The notes: generated by a model not told the origin, from the sequence alone. Positions 18,296-27,976 are shown, counted from the stretch's first letter. The stretch is 64,000 nt of DNA from Alteribacillus sp. YIM 98480 (GCF_009765375.1 NZ_VTOK01000012.1:86816-150815), one strand, 5' to 3'. Numbers and translations are program-made.

Positions 18296-18844
18296 ATGAA
18301 TTGTTGGAAATCCATAAACTTAAGAAAAGAATACAACCCTTCAAGACTAAAGCTCATCTCATTAACTTTTATTATTATAACTTTTATATTCAGTTTTTTA
18401 GTGTTTAGTCTTTATTATAATGAAGTAACCTATGCAGAGTTAAGCATGCTAAAAACATTTGGCTTCTTAATGTTATTGTATCCAGTGCACACGCTGCTTC
18501 ATTTCATTCCATTATGGTTTGTAGGTGTACGAATCAAAACAGACTTCAAATTTAACAGAAAACAAAAGTTCCCTACTATTATGATGAAATTTACAAAACC
18601 GGTGGGACGGAACTTTTATGTAGCTGCCATGTTGTTTCCAACCTTGTTTATTAACTTTGCTTCCTTTTTAGGGGCTATTACATTTCCACCATATATGTAT
18701 TACTTTTTATTGGTATTTTCATTTAATACAGGCCTTGCCGTCTATGATTTTATTTATCTTAAGCAACTGTATGGCGCTCCTCGAGAATGTTTTATTGAAC
18801 AAAACAAAAATGGTATAGATATATTACTAAAGCAGCCGATTTGA
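18296..18844 (+). CDS. DUF3267-like integral membrane protein
   Basis: The 182-aa protein has about four membrane segments (about 25-45, 60-80, 105-130 and 135-155). The HTLLHFIP segment in the second span resembles the H-x-x-x-H-like motif of DUF3267 proteins, which have been suggested to be membrane metalloproteases; one His spacing alone does not show activity. GAGGGGGAA supplies the ribosome binding site. A membrane protein gene occurs at this place between hpr and prsA in B. subtilis as well. Function unknown. Confidence 0.7.
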   Translation: MNCWKSINLRKEYNPSRLKLISLTFIIITFIFSFLVFSLYYNEVTYAELSMLKTFGFLMLLYPVHTLLHFIPLWFVGVRIKTDFKFNRKQKFPTIMMKFTKPVGRNFYVAAMLFPTLFINFASFLGAITFPPYMYYFLLVFSFNTGLAVYDFIYLKQLYGAPRECFIEQNKNGIDILLKQPI

Positions 18845-18856
18845 CGGCTGCTTTTA
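18831..18856 (+). terminator. Terminator overlapping the end of the DUF3267-like gene
   Basis: AGCAGCCG/CGGCTGCT with a 6-nt loop and CTTTT. The left arm lies inside the last codons of the gene, so the stem doubles as coding sequence. Confidence 0.7.
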
Positions 18857-18865
18857 TATACCGGT

Positions 18866-19435
18866 TCATTTTCCAACTTTTATTGTTATAGCATCTTGCT
18901 CTAAGTCGAAGGTTTCGGCTCTTAAGTAATATTGATCAGCTATCTCTATTTCATTCAACTTGACCACAATTTGATTATTACCAGGCTGTACTTCCACATA
19001 ATCTGGTACATCAGCTTGTGAGCTTAATATAGATAAAACCTCTGAACCTGGTAAGGATAGTCCTCCTATATTGAAAGACTGTTGGTGCAAAACAATGTTT
19101 CCATTTTCTAAAACTGCTGGTTCAAAATCCATGCTTGCGTTAATTGTTCTCCCCAATATGGATACAGAAGAAGAAATTCTAGCCTTCTTGTCAATGATTT
19201 CTGCGCTTACTTTTTCCTCTTCTAGTTGTTCTTGCAGCAAATGATTGAGCTGTGATTGGGTTAAATGCACCGAAAAGTATTCGGTATATTCATCAGATGA
19301 GAAATCATCATGTGGTTCAGATTCGGGCTTGGGATTAGTTGTAACCAATAAAAATACGCTGAACACAAATAAAACATTAAGGGTCAGCAATAAAAAGAAT
19401 AACCATTTCCAACTGTTTTTTTTGTTTCGGCTCAT
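18866..19435 (-). CDS. YpmS-like (DUF2140) single-pass membrane protein
   Basis: The 189-aa protein has one N-terminal membrane anchor (about 10-32), an acidic linker, and an extracellular domain rich in beta-strand patterns with the LTQSQLNHLLQEQL start seen in YpmS/DUF2140 proteins. Function is unknown. The ATG at 19435 is preferred over GTG at 19444, since AGGTG then lies 6 nt upstream instead of overlapping the start. The gene is convergent with the DUF3267-like gene. Confidence 0.75.
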   Translation of the reverse strand: MSRNKKNSWKWLFFLLLTLNVLFVFSVFLLVTTNPKPESEPHDDFSSDEYTEYFSVHLTQSQLNHLLQEQLEEEKVSAEIIDKKARISSSVSILGRTINASMDFEPAVLENGNIVLHQQSFNIGGLSLPGSEVLSILSSQADVPDYVEVQPGNNQIVVKLNEIEIADQYYLRAETFDLEQDAITIKVGK

Positions 19436-19569
19436 TGTTAACACCTGCTTTCTACAATTAAACTATTACTATTATGCTTGTCCATTTCCATTCCAGCCAC
19501 CTAAAAAACTATCATTTGGTAAAAAGTTTTGTTAAAGTAAAGTAGATATAAGGTATTGGGGGTAAAATT

Positions 19570-19752
19570 ATGCTCGTTGTATTTTTCTTATTATTTTCTT
19601 TAGTTTATTTATTTGTTATTAATTCCATGACAAATGCCCTCTGTGTCCAAAAAGAGATTCCAGCAGAACGTCAGCCTAAAATTTTTCGAACCATTAATAT
19701 TTTACTAACCATTTTACTCACATCTACGTTTGTAGAATTATGGTTTGTATAG
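19570..19752 (+). CDS. Small membrane protein, function unknown
   Basis: A 60-aa frame with two hydrophobic segments (MLVVFFLLFSLVYLFVINSM and about 42-58) and a short polar loop. GGGGG lies 7 nt before the ATG. Codon usage and the well-placed ribosome binding site suggest a real gene, but I recognise no family. Confidence 0.5.
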   Translation: MLVVFFLLFSLVYLFVINSMTNALCVQKEIPAERQPKIFRTINILLTILLTSTFVELWFV

Positions 19753-19856
19753 ATATTTAGGTATATCAGGAGACTAAGTCTTACGGTATTTACATTTTTC
19801 TAAGCCGTCGGATTGTCTTTGAATTATCCAATAAAATTTTTAACCAACGGAGTATT

Positions 19857-19896
19857 TAAACTTTCCTGAAGGACTTTTCCTTCAGGAAAGTTTTTA
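19857..19896. terminator. Strong bidirectional hairpin terminator
   Basis: AAACTTTCCTGAAGG pairs perfectly with CCTTCAGGAAAGTTT across a 6-nt loop, with T-runs outside on both strands. It would end transcripts from the YjcZ-type genes (minus) and the small membrane gene (plus). Confidence 0.85.
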
Positions 19897-19898
19897 CA

Positions 19899-19985
19899 TT
19901 AATACATCCATGCTGCCCCAATTATAATAAGCAAAATAAACAGCACGACAATCAGAGCAAAATTGGAGTTGTAATCATATCCCAT
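19899..19985 (-). CDS. YjcZ-family sporulation miniprotein (28 aa)
   Basis: A very short gene. The product has a polar start (MGYDYNSN) and then the characteristic FALIVVLFILLIIIGAAW hydrophobic helix of YjcZ-type proteins, which are small membrane or spore-associated proteins in Bacillaceae. GGGAGGGAG lies 6 nt before the ATG. It is followed by a strong terminator and preceded by a second member of the same family. Confidence 0.85.
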   Translation of the reverse strand: MGYDYNSNFALIVVLFILLIIIGAAWMY

Positions 19986-20016
19986 TTTTCTCCCTCCCTT
20001 ATTCACGGCGTTATAT

Positions 20017-20100
20017 TTAACACCAAGCCGCACCTACAATAACAAGCAGTATGAAAAGGACTACAATTAAGGCAAATCCACCGTAATAACCTTTAGACAT
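20017..20100 (-). CDS. YjcZ-family sporulation miniprotein (27 aa)
   Basis: The product begins MSKGYYGG and continues FALIVVLFILLVIVGAAWC, nearly identical in its helix to the gene just downstream, so the pair probably arose by tandem duplication. AGGAGGTG lies 6 nt before the ATG. Likely expressed during sporulation, as other YjcZ-type genes are; that is inference from the family. Confidence 0.85.
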   Translation of the reverse strand: MSKGYYGGFALIVVLFILLVIVGAAWC

Positions 20101-20245
20101 ATTCACACCTCCTATTTCTCTTGCTGAATTATGATATGTAAAAAGAGACGTCTTGGTTTAGGTTATTGCCTAAATTTTTTTCTTTTTTTGGGAGAGTGTG
20201 ATATGATATAGTTTGTCTGATAAATGTTAAGGGGATGGAAGTTTT

Positions 20246-21133
20246 ATGAAAAAATATTATTTCTTGGCAGCTGTTTTAAGCGGAACGCTTTTATTAACAG
20301 CCTGCAGCAATGACCAAGGATCCGGAGAAGAGAAAACAATTGTAGAGGTTAATGATACTTCTCTTACAGAAGAAGAATTTGTGGGAGAATTAAAAAATAA
20401 TGTTGGCGAACAAGTTTTAAATGAAATGGTACAAAATATTATTATTCAAGATAAAGCCGAACAGCTAAATATTGATAGCGAACAAGTGGATGCAGAGCTC
20501 GAACAATTTAAAGAGGATTACGGTGTGGAAAAAGATGAGGAACTTTTGACCATGCTTCAAACTCAATTTCAGCTACCTATTGACTCAATGGACGACTTCA
20601 AAAATGATTTTTTAAAACCACAGCTCGTTTTAGAAGAGCTTGCTGCAGCTGATGTAGAGATTACCGAAGAAGAAAAAGAAACATATTTTGAAGAAAACAA
20701 AGAAGACTTAGTAAGCATTTCTGCTCGTCATATTTTAGTAGAGGATGAAGATCAAGCAAATGAAATTCGTGAAGAACTCGAAAATGGCGCAGATTTTGCA
20801 GAACTGGCTGAAGAACATTCAACCGATCCTGGATCTGCTTCTGAAGGTGGAGACCTAAATACCTTTACTAGAGGAGAAATGGTTGAAGCATTTGATGAAG
20901 CAGCCTTTTCAATGGAACCTGGAGAAATCAGTGAACCTATTGAAAGTGAATTTGGTTATCATATTATCGAAGTGCTCAACAAAAATGAATCATATGAAGA
21001 ACTTGAAGAAGAAATCGAAGAAAAAGTACGAGAAAAACAGTCAAAATCTCCAGAAGAAGTGATGCAGGAATTAATGGAAGAAGCAAACATTGATGTAAAA
21101 GAATCTTCTTATGAAGATTGGATTCAGTCATAA
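20246..21133 (+). CDS. prsA: Foldase lipoprotein PrsA (parvulin-type peptidyl-prolyl isomerase)
   Basis: Folds secreted proteins and penicillin-binding proteins outside the membrane. The 295-aa protein has a lipoprotein signal peptide (SGTLLLTAC, Cys20), a helical N-terminal chaperone region and a parvulin domain (about 138-232: [36 protein letters not shown]). A very acidic C-terminal region follows. The strong acidity suits a salt-adapted organism. GGGGATGG lies 7 nt before the ATG. Gene position between hpr and yhaL matches B. subtilis. Confidence 0.97.
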   Translation: MKKYYFLAAVLSGTLLLTACSNDQGSGEEKTIVEVNDTSLTEEEFVGELKNNVGEQVLNEMVQNIIIQDKAEQLNIDSEQVDAELEQFKEDYGVEKDEELLTMLQTQFQLPIDSMDDFKNDFLKPQLVLEELAAADVEITEEEKETYFEENKEDLVSISARHILVEDEDQANEIREELENGADFAELAEEHSTDPGSASEGGDLNTFTRGEMVEAFDEAAFSMEPGEISEPIESEFGYHIIEVLNKNESYEELEEEIEEKVREKQSKSPEEVMQELMEEANIDVKESSYEDWIQS

Positions 21134-21148
21134 CTTACTTTTTCATAT

Positions 21149-21190
21149 AATCAGCCTGGCCGGGTTTAAACCTCAGCCAGGCTGATTGTT
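21149..21190 (+). terminator. Hairpin between prsA and yhaL
   Basis: AATCAGCCTGGC pairs perfectly with GCCAGGCTGATT. The T-run is poor, so termination efficiency is uncertain. It separates two convergent genes. Confidence 0.6.
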
Positions 21191-21198
21191 ACAGCAGC

Positions 21199-21465
21199 TT
21201 AGGAAGAAGCCCGTCTTTTTTCTCTTTCTTCCTCCATCCTGCGTATAAAAATACGACCTTCTTGTTCAATCCACCGTTCATCCTCTTTTTTTTCCGTCCT
21301 ACTTGTCTGCCAATACATATATCCGCTAAATATAACCCCTAACCCTGTTAACAGCACCCATGATGGAACTTGAACTGGACCTGATTGTGCAAAACGCTGC
21401 CATACTACCAGAACGAAAAACAGTACGATAAGCGTCATTAAGAATTTTTTTGAGCGGTTATTCAT
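21199..21465 (-). CDS. yhaL: Sporulation protein YhaL-like
   Basis: The 88-aa product has two hydrophobic segments (about 9-25 and 34-50) and a charged tail with WIEQEGRIFIRRMEEEREKR, the hallmark of the SporulationYhaL family. Family members are made in sporulating cells; the exact role is unknown. Convergent to prsA, as in B. subtilis. An AGGAGGGGC ribosome binding site precedes the ATG. Confidence 0.82.
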   Translation of the reverse strand: MNNRSKKFLMTLIVLFFVLVVWQRFAQSGPVQVPSWVLLTGLGVIFSGYMYWQTSRTEKKEDERWIEQEGRIFIRRMEEEREKRRASS

Positions 21466-21545
21466 AAGCCCCTCCTTTGTAAAACCTTGTCCTTGCTTCC
21501 ATCATATGCGCCTATGAAAAAGATATTCTATTCTCCAGCAGAATC

Positions 21546-22892
21546 TTACTTCTTCGGCAAGGTAATCTTAAACGTGACCCCATCGTCTTCATTGACCACT
21601 TCGTGATGCCCTTGATGCAGCTCCGCAATTCTTTTAACAATAGCTAGCCCAAGACCAAATTGACCTTTGTTGCCTTTGCGAAAAGGAGCAAACAAATGAG
21701 GAATGTCTTCTTTGTTAATTTGTGCACCATTATTTTTAACAAGGATTTCGACTGTATCTTTTTTCTGTTCTGCTTTCATCCATATTGTATCTTCTGCATA
21801 CCTCAACGCATTTTCTACTAAATTTTCTAATAATACCTGCATATGCTCAGGGTCCGCGTTTATTCTCACATCAGCCCCCTGAATAATGAACTTCAAATCT
21901 TCACGCTGCATACGAAATCTTTCTTCAATTTGAAAAGCTAAGTTCCCAAACATGATTTCTTCTACATTAATGGTGTCTTTTTTCAATGCATCTAATTTAG
22001 TAAAATAGAGCATATCTTTTACCCTTTTATCCATGCGGTCTGCTTCATCTAATATGACATCCATTGTCTGCTCGATATTATCTTTTGGAAGAATTCCATC
22101 TTTAACCGATTGAGCATATGTTTTTACTACCATAATAGGTGTTTTTAGTTCATGGGAAGCATGCTGAATAAACGTCTTTTGCGAACGATCATAACGTATA
22201 AGATTTTGTCTCATGCTTTCAAATTGGTCAGAAAGCTTCTGAAAATCATCGTCTCCTTCCCATCGAAAAGGCTCTTTCCAATTTCGTTTTGCTATTTGTT
22301 CAAAATGGTTCCCTAACACTCTTAACGGCTGGCGTAGATAGCGTTTTAACCATATTGCCGGCAGCAAACTAAGAGCACTTGTAATCAATAGCAAGTATAT
22401 AAGTCTTTCCCACAACCTATTTACCATAAGATCCCTGTAAGTGTCCCACATATATGAAATTTGGAATGCTTCCTCCCCATCGGATTCAATCCTTGTGATT
22501 ACATAAAATAAAGTAGCATCATTATACGTTAATTCATACCGTTCTCGTTCGTTATCTTGATTAACTGCGTTTGAAACCATTTCTTTTAAAACATTATCGG
22601 GCGGCACCGGCTCACCACGTAATGTTCCTAAATCATTGAATAAAAACAGATGACCGACAGAACGTTCTGCTTCCCTTCTTTCAATAAAGTCAAGTTCTGA
22701 CTGTGGAGGTGTAAAATAATCACTAAATGGATTAGCCATTCTTGCCTGTTCTTGTTCAATAATACGGTACGTTTCATCTGTCAAAGTTCCTTTGATGGAT
22801 ATCGGATAAACGATTATCATCGTTAAACCAACCAATACAACTAAAGCAATAAATGATAACCAGATCCGCTGTGTTAAATTAACTTTCATCAT
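21546..22892 (-). CDS. cssS: Secretion-stress sensor histidine kinase, CssS-like
   Basis: In B. subtilis CssS senses misfolded secreted protein and heat at the membrane and phosphorylates CssR. The 448-aa protein has membrane segments at about 10-32 and 163-182 flanking an extracellular sensor domain, then HAMP, the H-box FIQHASHELKTP (His247), an N-box (LLENLVENALRYA) and G-boxes (GQFGLGLAIVKRI). The extracellular sequence MWDTYRDLMVNRL resembles the CssS equivalent as I remember it. It overlaps cssR by 4 bp (ATGA). Confidence 0.82.
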   Translation of the reverse strand: MMKVNLTQRIWLSFIALVVLVGLTMIIVYPISIKGTLTDETYRIIEQEQARMANPFSDYFTPPQSELDFIERREAERSVGHLFLFNDLGTLRGEPVPPDNVLKEMVSNAVNQDNERERYELTYNDATLFYVITRIESDGEEAFQISYMWDTYRDLMVNRLWERLIYLLLITSALSLLPAIWLKRYLRQPLRVLGNHFEQIAKRNWKEPFRWEGDDDFQKLSDQFESMRQNLIRYDRSQKTFIQHASHELKTPIMVVKTYAQSVKDGILPKDNIEQTMDVILDEADRMDKRVKDMLYFTKLDALKKDTINVEEIMFGNLAFQIEERFRMQREDLKFIIQGADVRINADPEHMQVLLENLVENALRYAEDTIWMKAEQKKDTVEILVKNNGAQINKEDIPHLFAPFRKGNKGQFGLGLAIVKRIAELHQGHHEVVNEDDGVTFKITLPKK

Positions 22893-23572
22893 GACGACAA
22901 TACACGGTACCCATAACCATATAACGTTTCCAGATGAATACGCGGCATTTTTTTACGAACTCGTCGTACGACATCATCTACTGCCCGTTCGGAACCAAAA
23001 TAATTTTCTCCCCATACCTTCTCAATAATCTCTTCACGTGAAAGAGCTTTTCCAATATCTTCAGTCAACAGCAATATTAGATCCATTTCTTTTGTTGTCA
23101 GTTCAACATGCTGGTTACTATTTTCTTGATCTGTAACCGTTCTTGCTTCTGGATCAATAACATATTCATTTAATTCGACCTTTTTATGTTCATTAGTCTG
23201 TTCACCGTATACGCGTGATAACAGCTTTTTCGCTCTGATAATGAGTTCTTGAGGTAAAAACGGCTTAGCTAAATAATCGTCGCTTCCCATTTCAAGACCC
23301 AGCACCCGATCTAAATCCTGATCTCTTGCTGATATAAAAATAACAGGAACATCCCCTTCATTTTCTCGAATTCCTTTTAAAATTTGATAGCCGTCGGTAC
23401 CAGGGAGCATAATATCAAGCACCCATAAATGAGGAGGTTCTTTTACTGCAGCAAGGGCATCATCCCCATTGTCAAACACGTTGACTGTCCAGCCTTCTTT
23501 TTCCATATATGCTTTTAATACTTCTGATAAGTTATTTTCATCTTCGACGAGATAAATTTTATACGTACTCAT
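22889..23572 (-). CDS. cssR: OmpR/PhoB-type response regulator, CssR-like
   Basis: DNA-binding partner of the downstream kinase. The 227-aa protein has a receiver domain with Asp53 in LWVLDIMLPGTDGYQ and a C-terminal winged helix with REEIIEKVWGENYFGS, DDVVRRVRKKMP and LYGYGYRV. The segments PVIFISARDQDLDRVLGLE and KPFLPQELIIRAKKLL fit CssR closely. In B. subtilis CssR activates htrA and htrB; neither protease gene is adjacent here. The ATG is followed four bases later by the next gene's overlap at its 3' end. Confidence 0.83.
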   Translation of the reverse strand: MSTYKIYLVEDENNLSEVLKAYMEKEGWTVNVFDNGDDALAAVKEPPHLWVLDIMLPGTDGYQILKGIRENEGDVPVIFISARDQDLDRVLGLEMGSDDYLAKPFLPQELIIRAKKLLSRVYGEQTNEHKKVELNEYVIDPEARTVTDQENSNQHVELTTKEMDLILLLTEDIGKALSREEIIEKVWGENYFGSERAVDDVVRRVRKKMPRIHLETLYGYGYRVLSS

Positions 23573-23660
23573 ATTCTATTATCCTTTCTGAGCCTGAATA
23601 TTATAGTGGTTCAAGGTTTATCGTAGCAGGCTTTTAATTATAGTTCCACCTTCCTTATGA

Positions 23661-26537
23661 TCAACTGCTAGAAAGCTTTGTTACAGCACACTCGGATATG
23701 ACACTGCTAGATGGTATTTGGCAGGTAAAATAAATGACTTGTCTATTGGCAGCAGCTTTATGTAATAATGAAAAAGCTGATTGCTGCCGGACTTGATCAA
23801 AATTCACAAAAGGGTCATCCATAATAAGCGGAAAAACTTCTGCTTGACTATACGCCTCTGCAAGGGCAAAACGCAAACAGAGATATAACTGCTCAGCTGT
23901 TCCGCGACTTAATTCCTCGGGTGAAAATCTTAATCCCGATGAATCTTCTACGATGAATTTTTCTTGCCCAGCCGGTGCATACAGTCGTTCATATTTTTCT
24001 CTTGTGATATAAGAAAAATATGATGATGCTTTTTGTATCACTTGAGGCTGTCTTTCCTTTTCGTACACAGCTTTTGCTTGTTCAATTAATTGTTTAGATG
24101 TTTTTAAGACAAGCCATTTATGAATTTTCTTCTGTAAACTTTCTTTTTCTTCTCCAAATTGTTGTAATTTTTCTTCGTAAGTTCCCCCTTCTTCTATTCT
24201 TTTTATATCTTGTGTCACTTCTGCAATCGTTTGAAAAAGGTCTTGTTCTCTTTGCTCTAAGCTGACTAAATCATCATTAAGCAGCTCTTTTTTTTCTTCT
24301 GGCTGAGTAAAAGGGGAATGCAGTTCTTTTACCCAATTCTCTATTGTTTCTTCTGGCAAGAGTTGACCAGCTATTTGCTGTTCAAGCCATTGTTTTTGCT
24401 TTTTCCATTCTACATACTGCTTCTTTTGGCTGATAGCATGAAAAAATGCATCTTGGTTGTCAGCCTCAGCTGTTTTATAGATTTTATCGATAAATATTAC
24501 AGCATTTGTTCTCATTGTGATCCAAAACTGTTTCTGTTGAAACGCTGCATCTATTTTTTCTGCTTCTTTTAAATATATATTATTTTCTTGTTCTTCTCTT
24601 TTATATCGTTCCCATAGTCCCATTACAATGTGTTCTAAAGTATTATCTAATGGAAAATCGATCGGCTTAGCAATATCGTTTACTTCTGTTTTTATTTCTT
24701 CTAATTCTTTACTAATCACTTTTTGTTCTTTCTTCATTGCTGATATTTCTTCGTTTAAGTCTTTCCATTCTCTCACAGCTTGAAAAAAACTTTCAGCAAT
24801 ATGAATGCTATTAATAAAAGGAAACTGATAACGGCTGCACCATTTTTGTAATTCATTTTCTAGTCCATTCCACTTAACAGCTGCCTCTTTTAAACGATCC
24901 ACAAAGGATTGGTACATGTTTTCTTCTCTGTCAAACTGCCATTTCATTTCTCTTACAGCAGCTTCTGTCCTTTGATCTTGTTCAAGCAGCCGCTTGTGCT
25001 CTGAATAATTTAGATTATCAAATGCTTCAAAAGAGTTTTTTTGGCTTTGTTTTCGGTAAAATAAGAAAACAAAAGCAGCTGTTCCTATTGCGAACACAGC
25101 CCCTCCCAAAAACAAGCTGCCGGTTAGTATTTCCCAACATCCCAAGGTTAAAAAAATAACTGCTGCGATTTGAAGGATAACTTCGGTCGTATTTCCTGCA
25201 CGGCGAAAGCCTTTTTCCAAAAATTCTTGGTCACACACTATTCTCTCACTATTTTTGCACTCAGAGACAGGTCTTCGTTGTTGTTCAAGTTCGGAGAGAT
25301 CCGTTTTTAATAAATCGAGTTTTCGTTGCTGCTCTATATGCTGTTCCTCAAGCAGTCGTTGTCTTTCTTTTAACTCTTTGCCTTTTTCTATAATTTGATG
25401 AAGCTCTTTCTCAGCCAAAATGGTTGTTACGCTTGAATCCAATTGTCCTGCATCTAATATTCCTAAACGTTCTAATCGATCTGCTGCTTTTTCTTTTTTT
25501 TTCTGAATAGATAAACCCAGACTTTCTTTGTCCTTCACATATTTTTTATAAAGTGGGACTTTTTCTTTTAACGCATGAATTTTATCTATTGCTTTAATAA
25601 TAGTCCAATCAACGAAAGCTCCAGTATGTTTAGAAGAAAGCTGTTGAATACGTATTTTGCTTTCTTCTATTCCTTTCTCCGCTTCCGTTCTCTCATTACT
25701 ATAATGTTTCCATTGTTCCTCTGCTTCTAGAGCTACCTTATCAAATGGCTCCAATACTTTCATTTTTCGGTCTAATTCTATTTTTTCCTGCACGGAATGA
25801 AGTAAGGTCTCTTTTCGCTGCAGGTTTTCTTTTTCATTCATTAACTGTTTTTTTTCTGCTTGAAGTGCATCCAGTTCTTGTTTAAACTGCTTTTTTTGTT
25901 TTAGAAGCATACTATACCGATCAAATTCTCTTTCCCATTTTCTCAGCTCCATTAACTGACTGTTTAGATCTTTAATACTTTTATTAATTACTGGCTTTTT
26001 CCCTTTTGGCTTAAAAAGAGCGCTCAACTCACTTTCTATTTCTTTGTCCATTTGAAAAACTCGTTTTGTTCCTGTCATGCCAGCTTCATAAATATATCTG
26101 TTTAAGGCATCTCCTTTTAATTGGTCGATTTCACTTAGGCCTTCTAAACCAAAACAAAAAATCCCTTGGAAAACCGTTCGATCCATGTTCCCTAAAAAGG
26201 AAAGCAGCCACTCTTCTCCTAATACTTCCCCATTTTCTAAGTACACCGCAACATCACCAGCTGCTTTGGTCCTCATTACACGTTCAATGATAATTACTTT
26301 TTCACTTTGTAACCGCAGAGTTAAGCTCCCTCCATAAGCACTGCTTTTTTTTGGTTCATATCGAAGCCTTTTTTCTTTTTTAGAAGGGAATCCAAAGAGA
26401 ACAGCTGCAATAAAAGCACGAAGAGTAGATTTCCCTGCTTCATTTTCTCCCTGTATAATATGAAAAGTGTGTTGAATATTAATGGAGCAATCTATAAATT
26501 TTCCAAAACCATAAATATGTATTTTTTCAATGTTCAA
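23661..26537 (-). CDS. yhaN: SbcC/Rad50-like ATPase YhaN
   Basis: Probably the ATPase half of a DNA-end-processing complex with YhaO. The 958-aa protein has Walker A GENEAGKSTLRAF near the N-terminus, long coiled coils (about 170-430 and 520-800), and a C-terminal ABC-type ATPase end (ELSRGTAEQLYLCLRFALAE signature, PLIMDDPFVNFD Walker B). Two predicted membrane helices interrupt the coiled coil (about 440-490), a feature of YhaN-type proteins that suggests membrane attachment. I use the TTG at 26537, which overlaps the yhaO stop (TTGA) behind GGGGGAG. Confidence 0.88.
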   Translation of the reverse strand: MNIEKIHIYGFGKFIDCSINIQHTFHIIQGENEAGKSTLRAFIAAVLFGFPSKKEKRLRYEPKKSSAYGGSLTLRLQSEKVIIIERVMRTKAAGDVAVYLENGEVLGEEWLLSFLGNMDRTVFQGIFCFGLEGLSEIDQLKGDALNRYIYEAGMTGTKRVFQMDKEIESELSALFKPKGKKPVINKSIKDLNSQLMELRKWEREFDRYSMLLKQKKQFKQELDALQAEKKQLMNEKENLQRKETLLHSVQEKIELDRKMKVLEPFDKVALEAEEQWKHYSNERTEAEKGIEESKIRIQQLSSKHTGAFVDWTIIKAIDKIHALKEKVPLYKKYVKDKESLGLSIQKKKEKAADRLERLGILDAGQLDSSVTTILAEKELHQIIEKGKELKERQRLLEEQHIEQQRKLDLLKTDLSELEQQRRPVSECKNSERIVCDQEFLEKGFRRAGNTTEVILQIAAVIFLTLGCWEILTGSLFLGGAVFAIGTAAFVFLFYRKQSQKNSFEAFDNLNYSEHKRLLEQDQRTEAAVREMKWQFDREENMYQSFVDRLKEAAVKWNGLENELQKWCSRYQFPFINSIHIAESFFQAVREWKDLNEEISAMKKEQKVISKELEEIKTEVNDIAKPIDFPLDNTLEHIVMGLWERYKREEQENNIYLKEAEKIDAAFQQKQFWITMRTNAVIFIDKIYKTAEADNQDAFFHAISQKKQYVEWKKQKQWLEQQIAGQLLPEETIENWVKELHSPFTQPEEKKELLNDDLVSLEQREQDLFQTIAEVTQDIKRIEEGGTYEEKLQQFGEEKESLQKKIHKWLVLKTSKQLIEQAKAVYEKERQPQVIQKASSYFSYITREKYERLYAPAGQEKFIVEDSSGLRFSPEELSRGTAEQLYLCLRFALAEAYSQAEVFPLIMDDPFVNFDQVRQQSAFSLLHKAAANRQVIYFTCQIPSSSVISECAVTKLSSS

Positions 26538-27766
26538 CTGGACTCCCCCTTTCCCCACTTATTCCATACTAACCGCTCTGCTTCTTCTATAATAAAATCG
26601 ATTTCCGGTTTTGAGATAAACTTTTTCACAGATGGATGGCCAAGCAGTTCCTCCCATTCCTTTTCAAGAATGTTTGGAGATGTTTTGTAATAAATCGCTG
26701 CTTGCTCCACATCGCCAAGAAAATGATCACCTTCGTTGATTTGTTTTGATATAGAAAGTGGAAGTGTTTTATTGATTATTTCATAAATATAAAAAAAAGG
26801 CCTTTCTGAGGAACCAATTTCATTCAAAGTTTCTTTCCATTCTTCAATGTTTGTTTCACCTTGAATATATTCACTTAAATCTCCATTCCCGGTTAACTCT
26901 ACTTCAAGCCATAAACCAGCTGCACTATTCTGTGACATTTCTTTAATTTGACTTAACAGCGTGTTTGATAAACTATCAAATGTTTCGTGCCCATCTATCA
27001 TCACGTCAACTTTCTCAAACACCACTGTGGAAACGGCTTGAAAAGAAACATCAATAGTTTCCTTTTCCAATTCCACTAACAAATAGCCTTTCTCTCCTTG
27101 TTCCTTGCGATGTCTTGCTTGAATATTCCCTGGATAACAAATATGAGGTCTTAAATATTGTCTTGTATGAATATGTCCAAGTGCCCAATAATCCATATTT
27201 TTTTCCTCAAGATCCTTCAAGGAAAAAGGAGCATAATGAGCGGATCCTGTCATATTTTTTTCTTGGCCGTGAACAACACCTATGTGAAATGGAACTCCTT
27301 CTTTTTTCTCGTACGTCTTAGCAATGTTCGTTTTAAGTGATCGTTCACTATAGCTGCACCCATAGAGATGGGCTGCTGGTCTATTGTTTTTAAAATAAGT
27401 TTTTGTCTCCGGCTCTGTTGAAAAAACTTCAACGTGATCTGGCCATCCAATCGGTGCATATTTTTTGTCCATCGGATCATGGTTGCCAAATAGAATGTAA
27501 ACGGTAATATCATATGGTTGTAACAACTCTAACTTTTGTTTGAGAAAAAGCTGGCTTTTTATACTTCTGTTTTCTTGATCGAATAAATCGCCTGCTAAAA
27601 TAACAAAATCCACTTGTAATTGAATAGCATCTTCAACCATTTTATGTACAGCAGTATATATACTATCTTCCAATTGATTTTTCAATAAGGAAGAAGCTCC
27701 AGCAGCGGACGGCATGGGAGAACCCAAATGCAGATCAGCAGCATGAATAAATCGCAATGCTTCCAT
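26534..27766 (-). CDS. yhaO: SbcD/Mre11-like metallophosphoesterase YhaO
   Basis: Predicted nuclease partner of YhaN. The 410-aa protein has the phosphoesterase motifs FIHAADLHLGSP, VILAGDLFDQENR, LFGNHDP, GVVHGQ and ALGHIHTRQYLR, so the two-metal site appears complete. It is the first gene of the yhaO-yhaN pair and overlaps it by 4 bp. In B. subtilis, yhaM (a 3'-5' exoribonuclease) lies on the yhaL side of yhaN; that gene is absent here, and cssRS occupies the position. Confidence 0.9.
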   Translation of the reverse strand: MEALRFIHAADLHLGSPMPSAAGASSLLKNQLEDSIYTAVHKMVEDAIQLQVDFVILAGDLFDQENRSIKSQLFLKQKLELLQPYDITVYILFGNHDPMDKKYAPIGWPDHVEVFSTEPETKTYFKNNRPAAHLYGCSYSERSLKTNIAKTYEKKEGVPFHIGVVHGQEKNMTGSAHYAPFSLKDLEEKNMDYWALGHIHTRQYLRPHICYPGNIQARHRKEQGEKGYLLVELEKETIDVSFQAVSTVVFEKVDVMIDGHETFDSLSNTLLSQIKEMSQNSAAGLWLEVELTGNGDLSEYIQGETNIEEWKETLNEIGSSERPFFYIYEIINKTLPLSISKQINEGDHFLGDVEQAAIYYKTSPNILEKEWEELLGHPSVKKFISKPEIDFIIEEAERLVWNKWGKGESS

Positions 27767-27976
27767 ATAAAGCCAACCTTTCTTATTTGTTATTATTTCA
27801 TTATATCAAAATCATGTGAACATATGCTCGTATGAATTCCTGGTTGTTTTATTAGAAGAATATAAAATTCGGCTTGTCTCTTTTTAGAACATTCGCGGTT
27901 TTAGAATAACGTCCTCTAAAACTGTTAGGTTAGGTACCAAAAGCTAGACAATAATAAGAATACGTTACTAGACATT

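Noticed and set aside
20160..20215. Sigma-A promoter for prsA around TATGAT
   Set aside because: No -35 hexamer at suitable spacing could be found.
27864..27905. Possible family B copy (AATTCGGCTTG)
   Set aside because: Only the left landmark matches and the rest cannot be aligned by eye.
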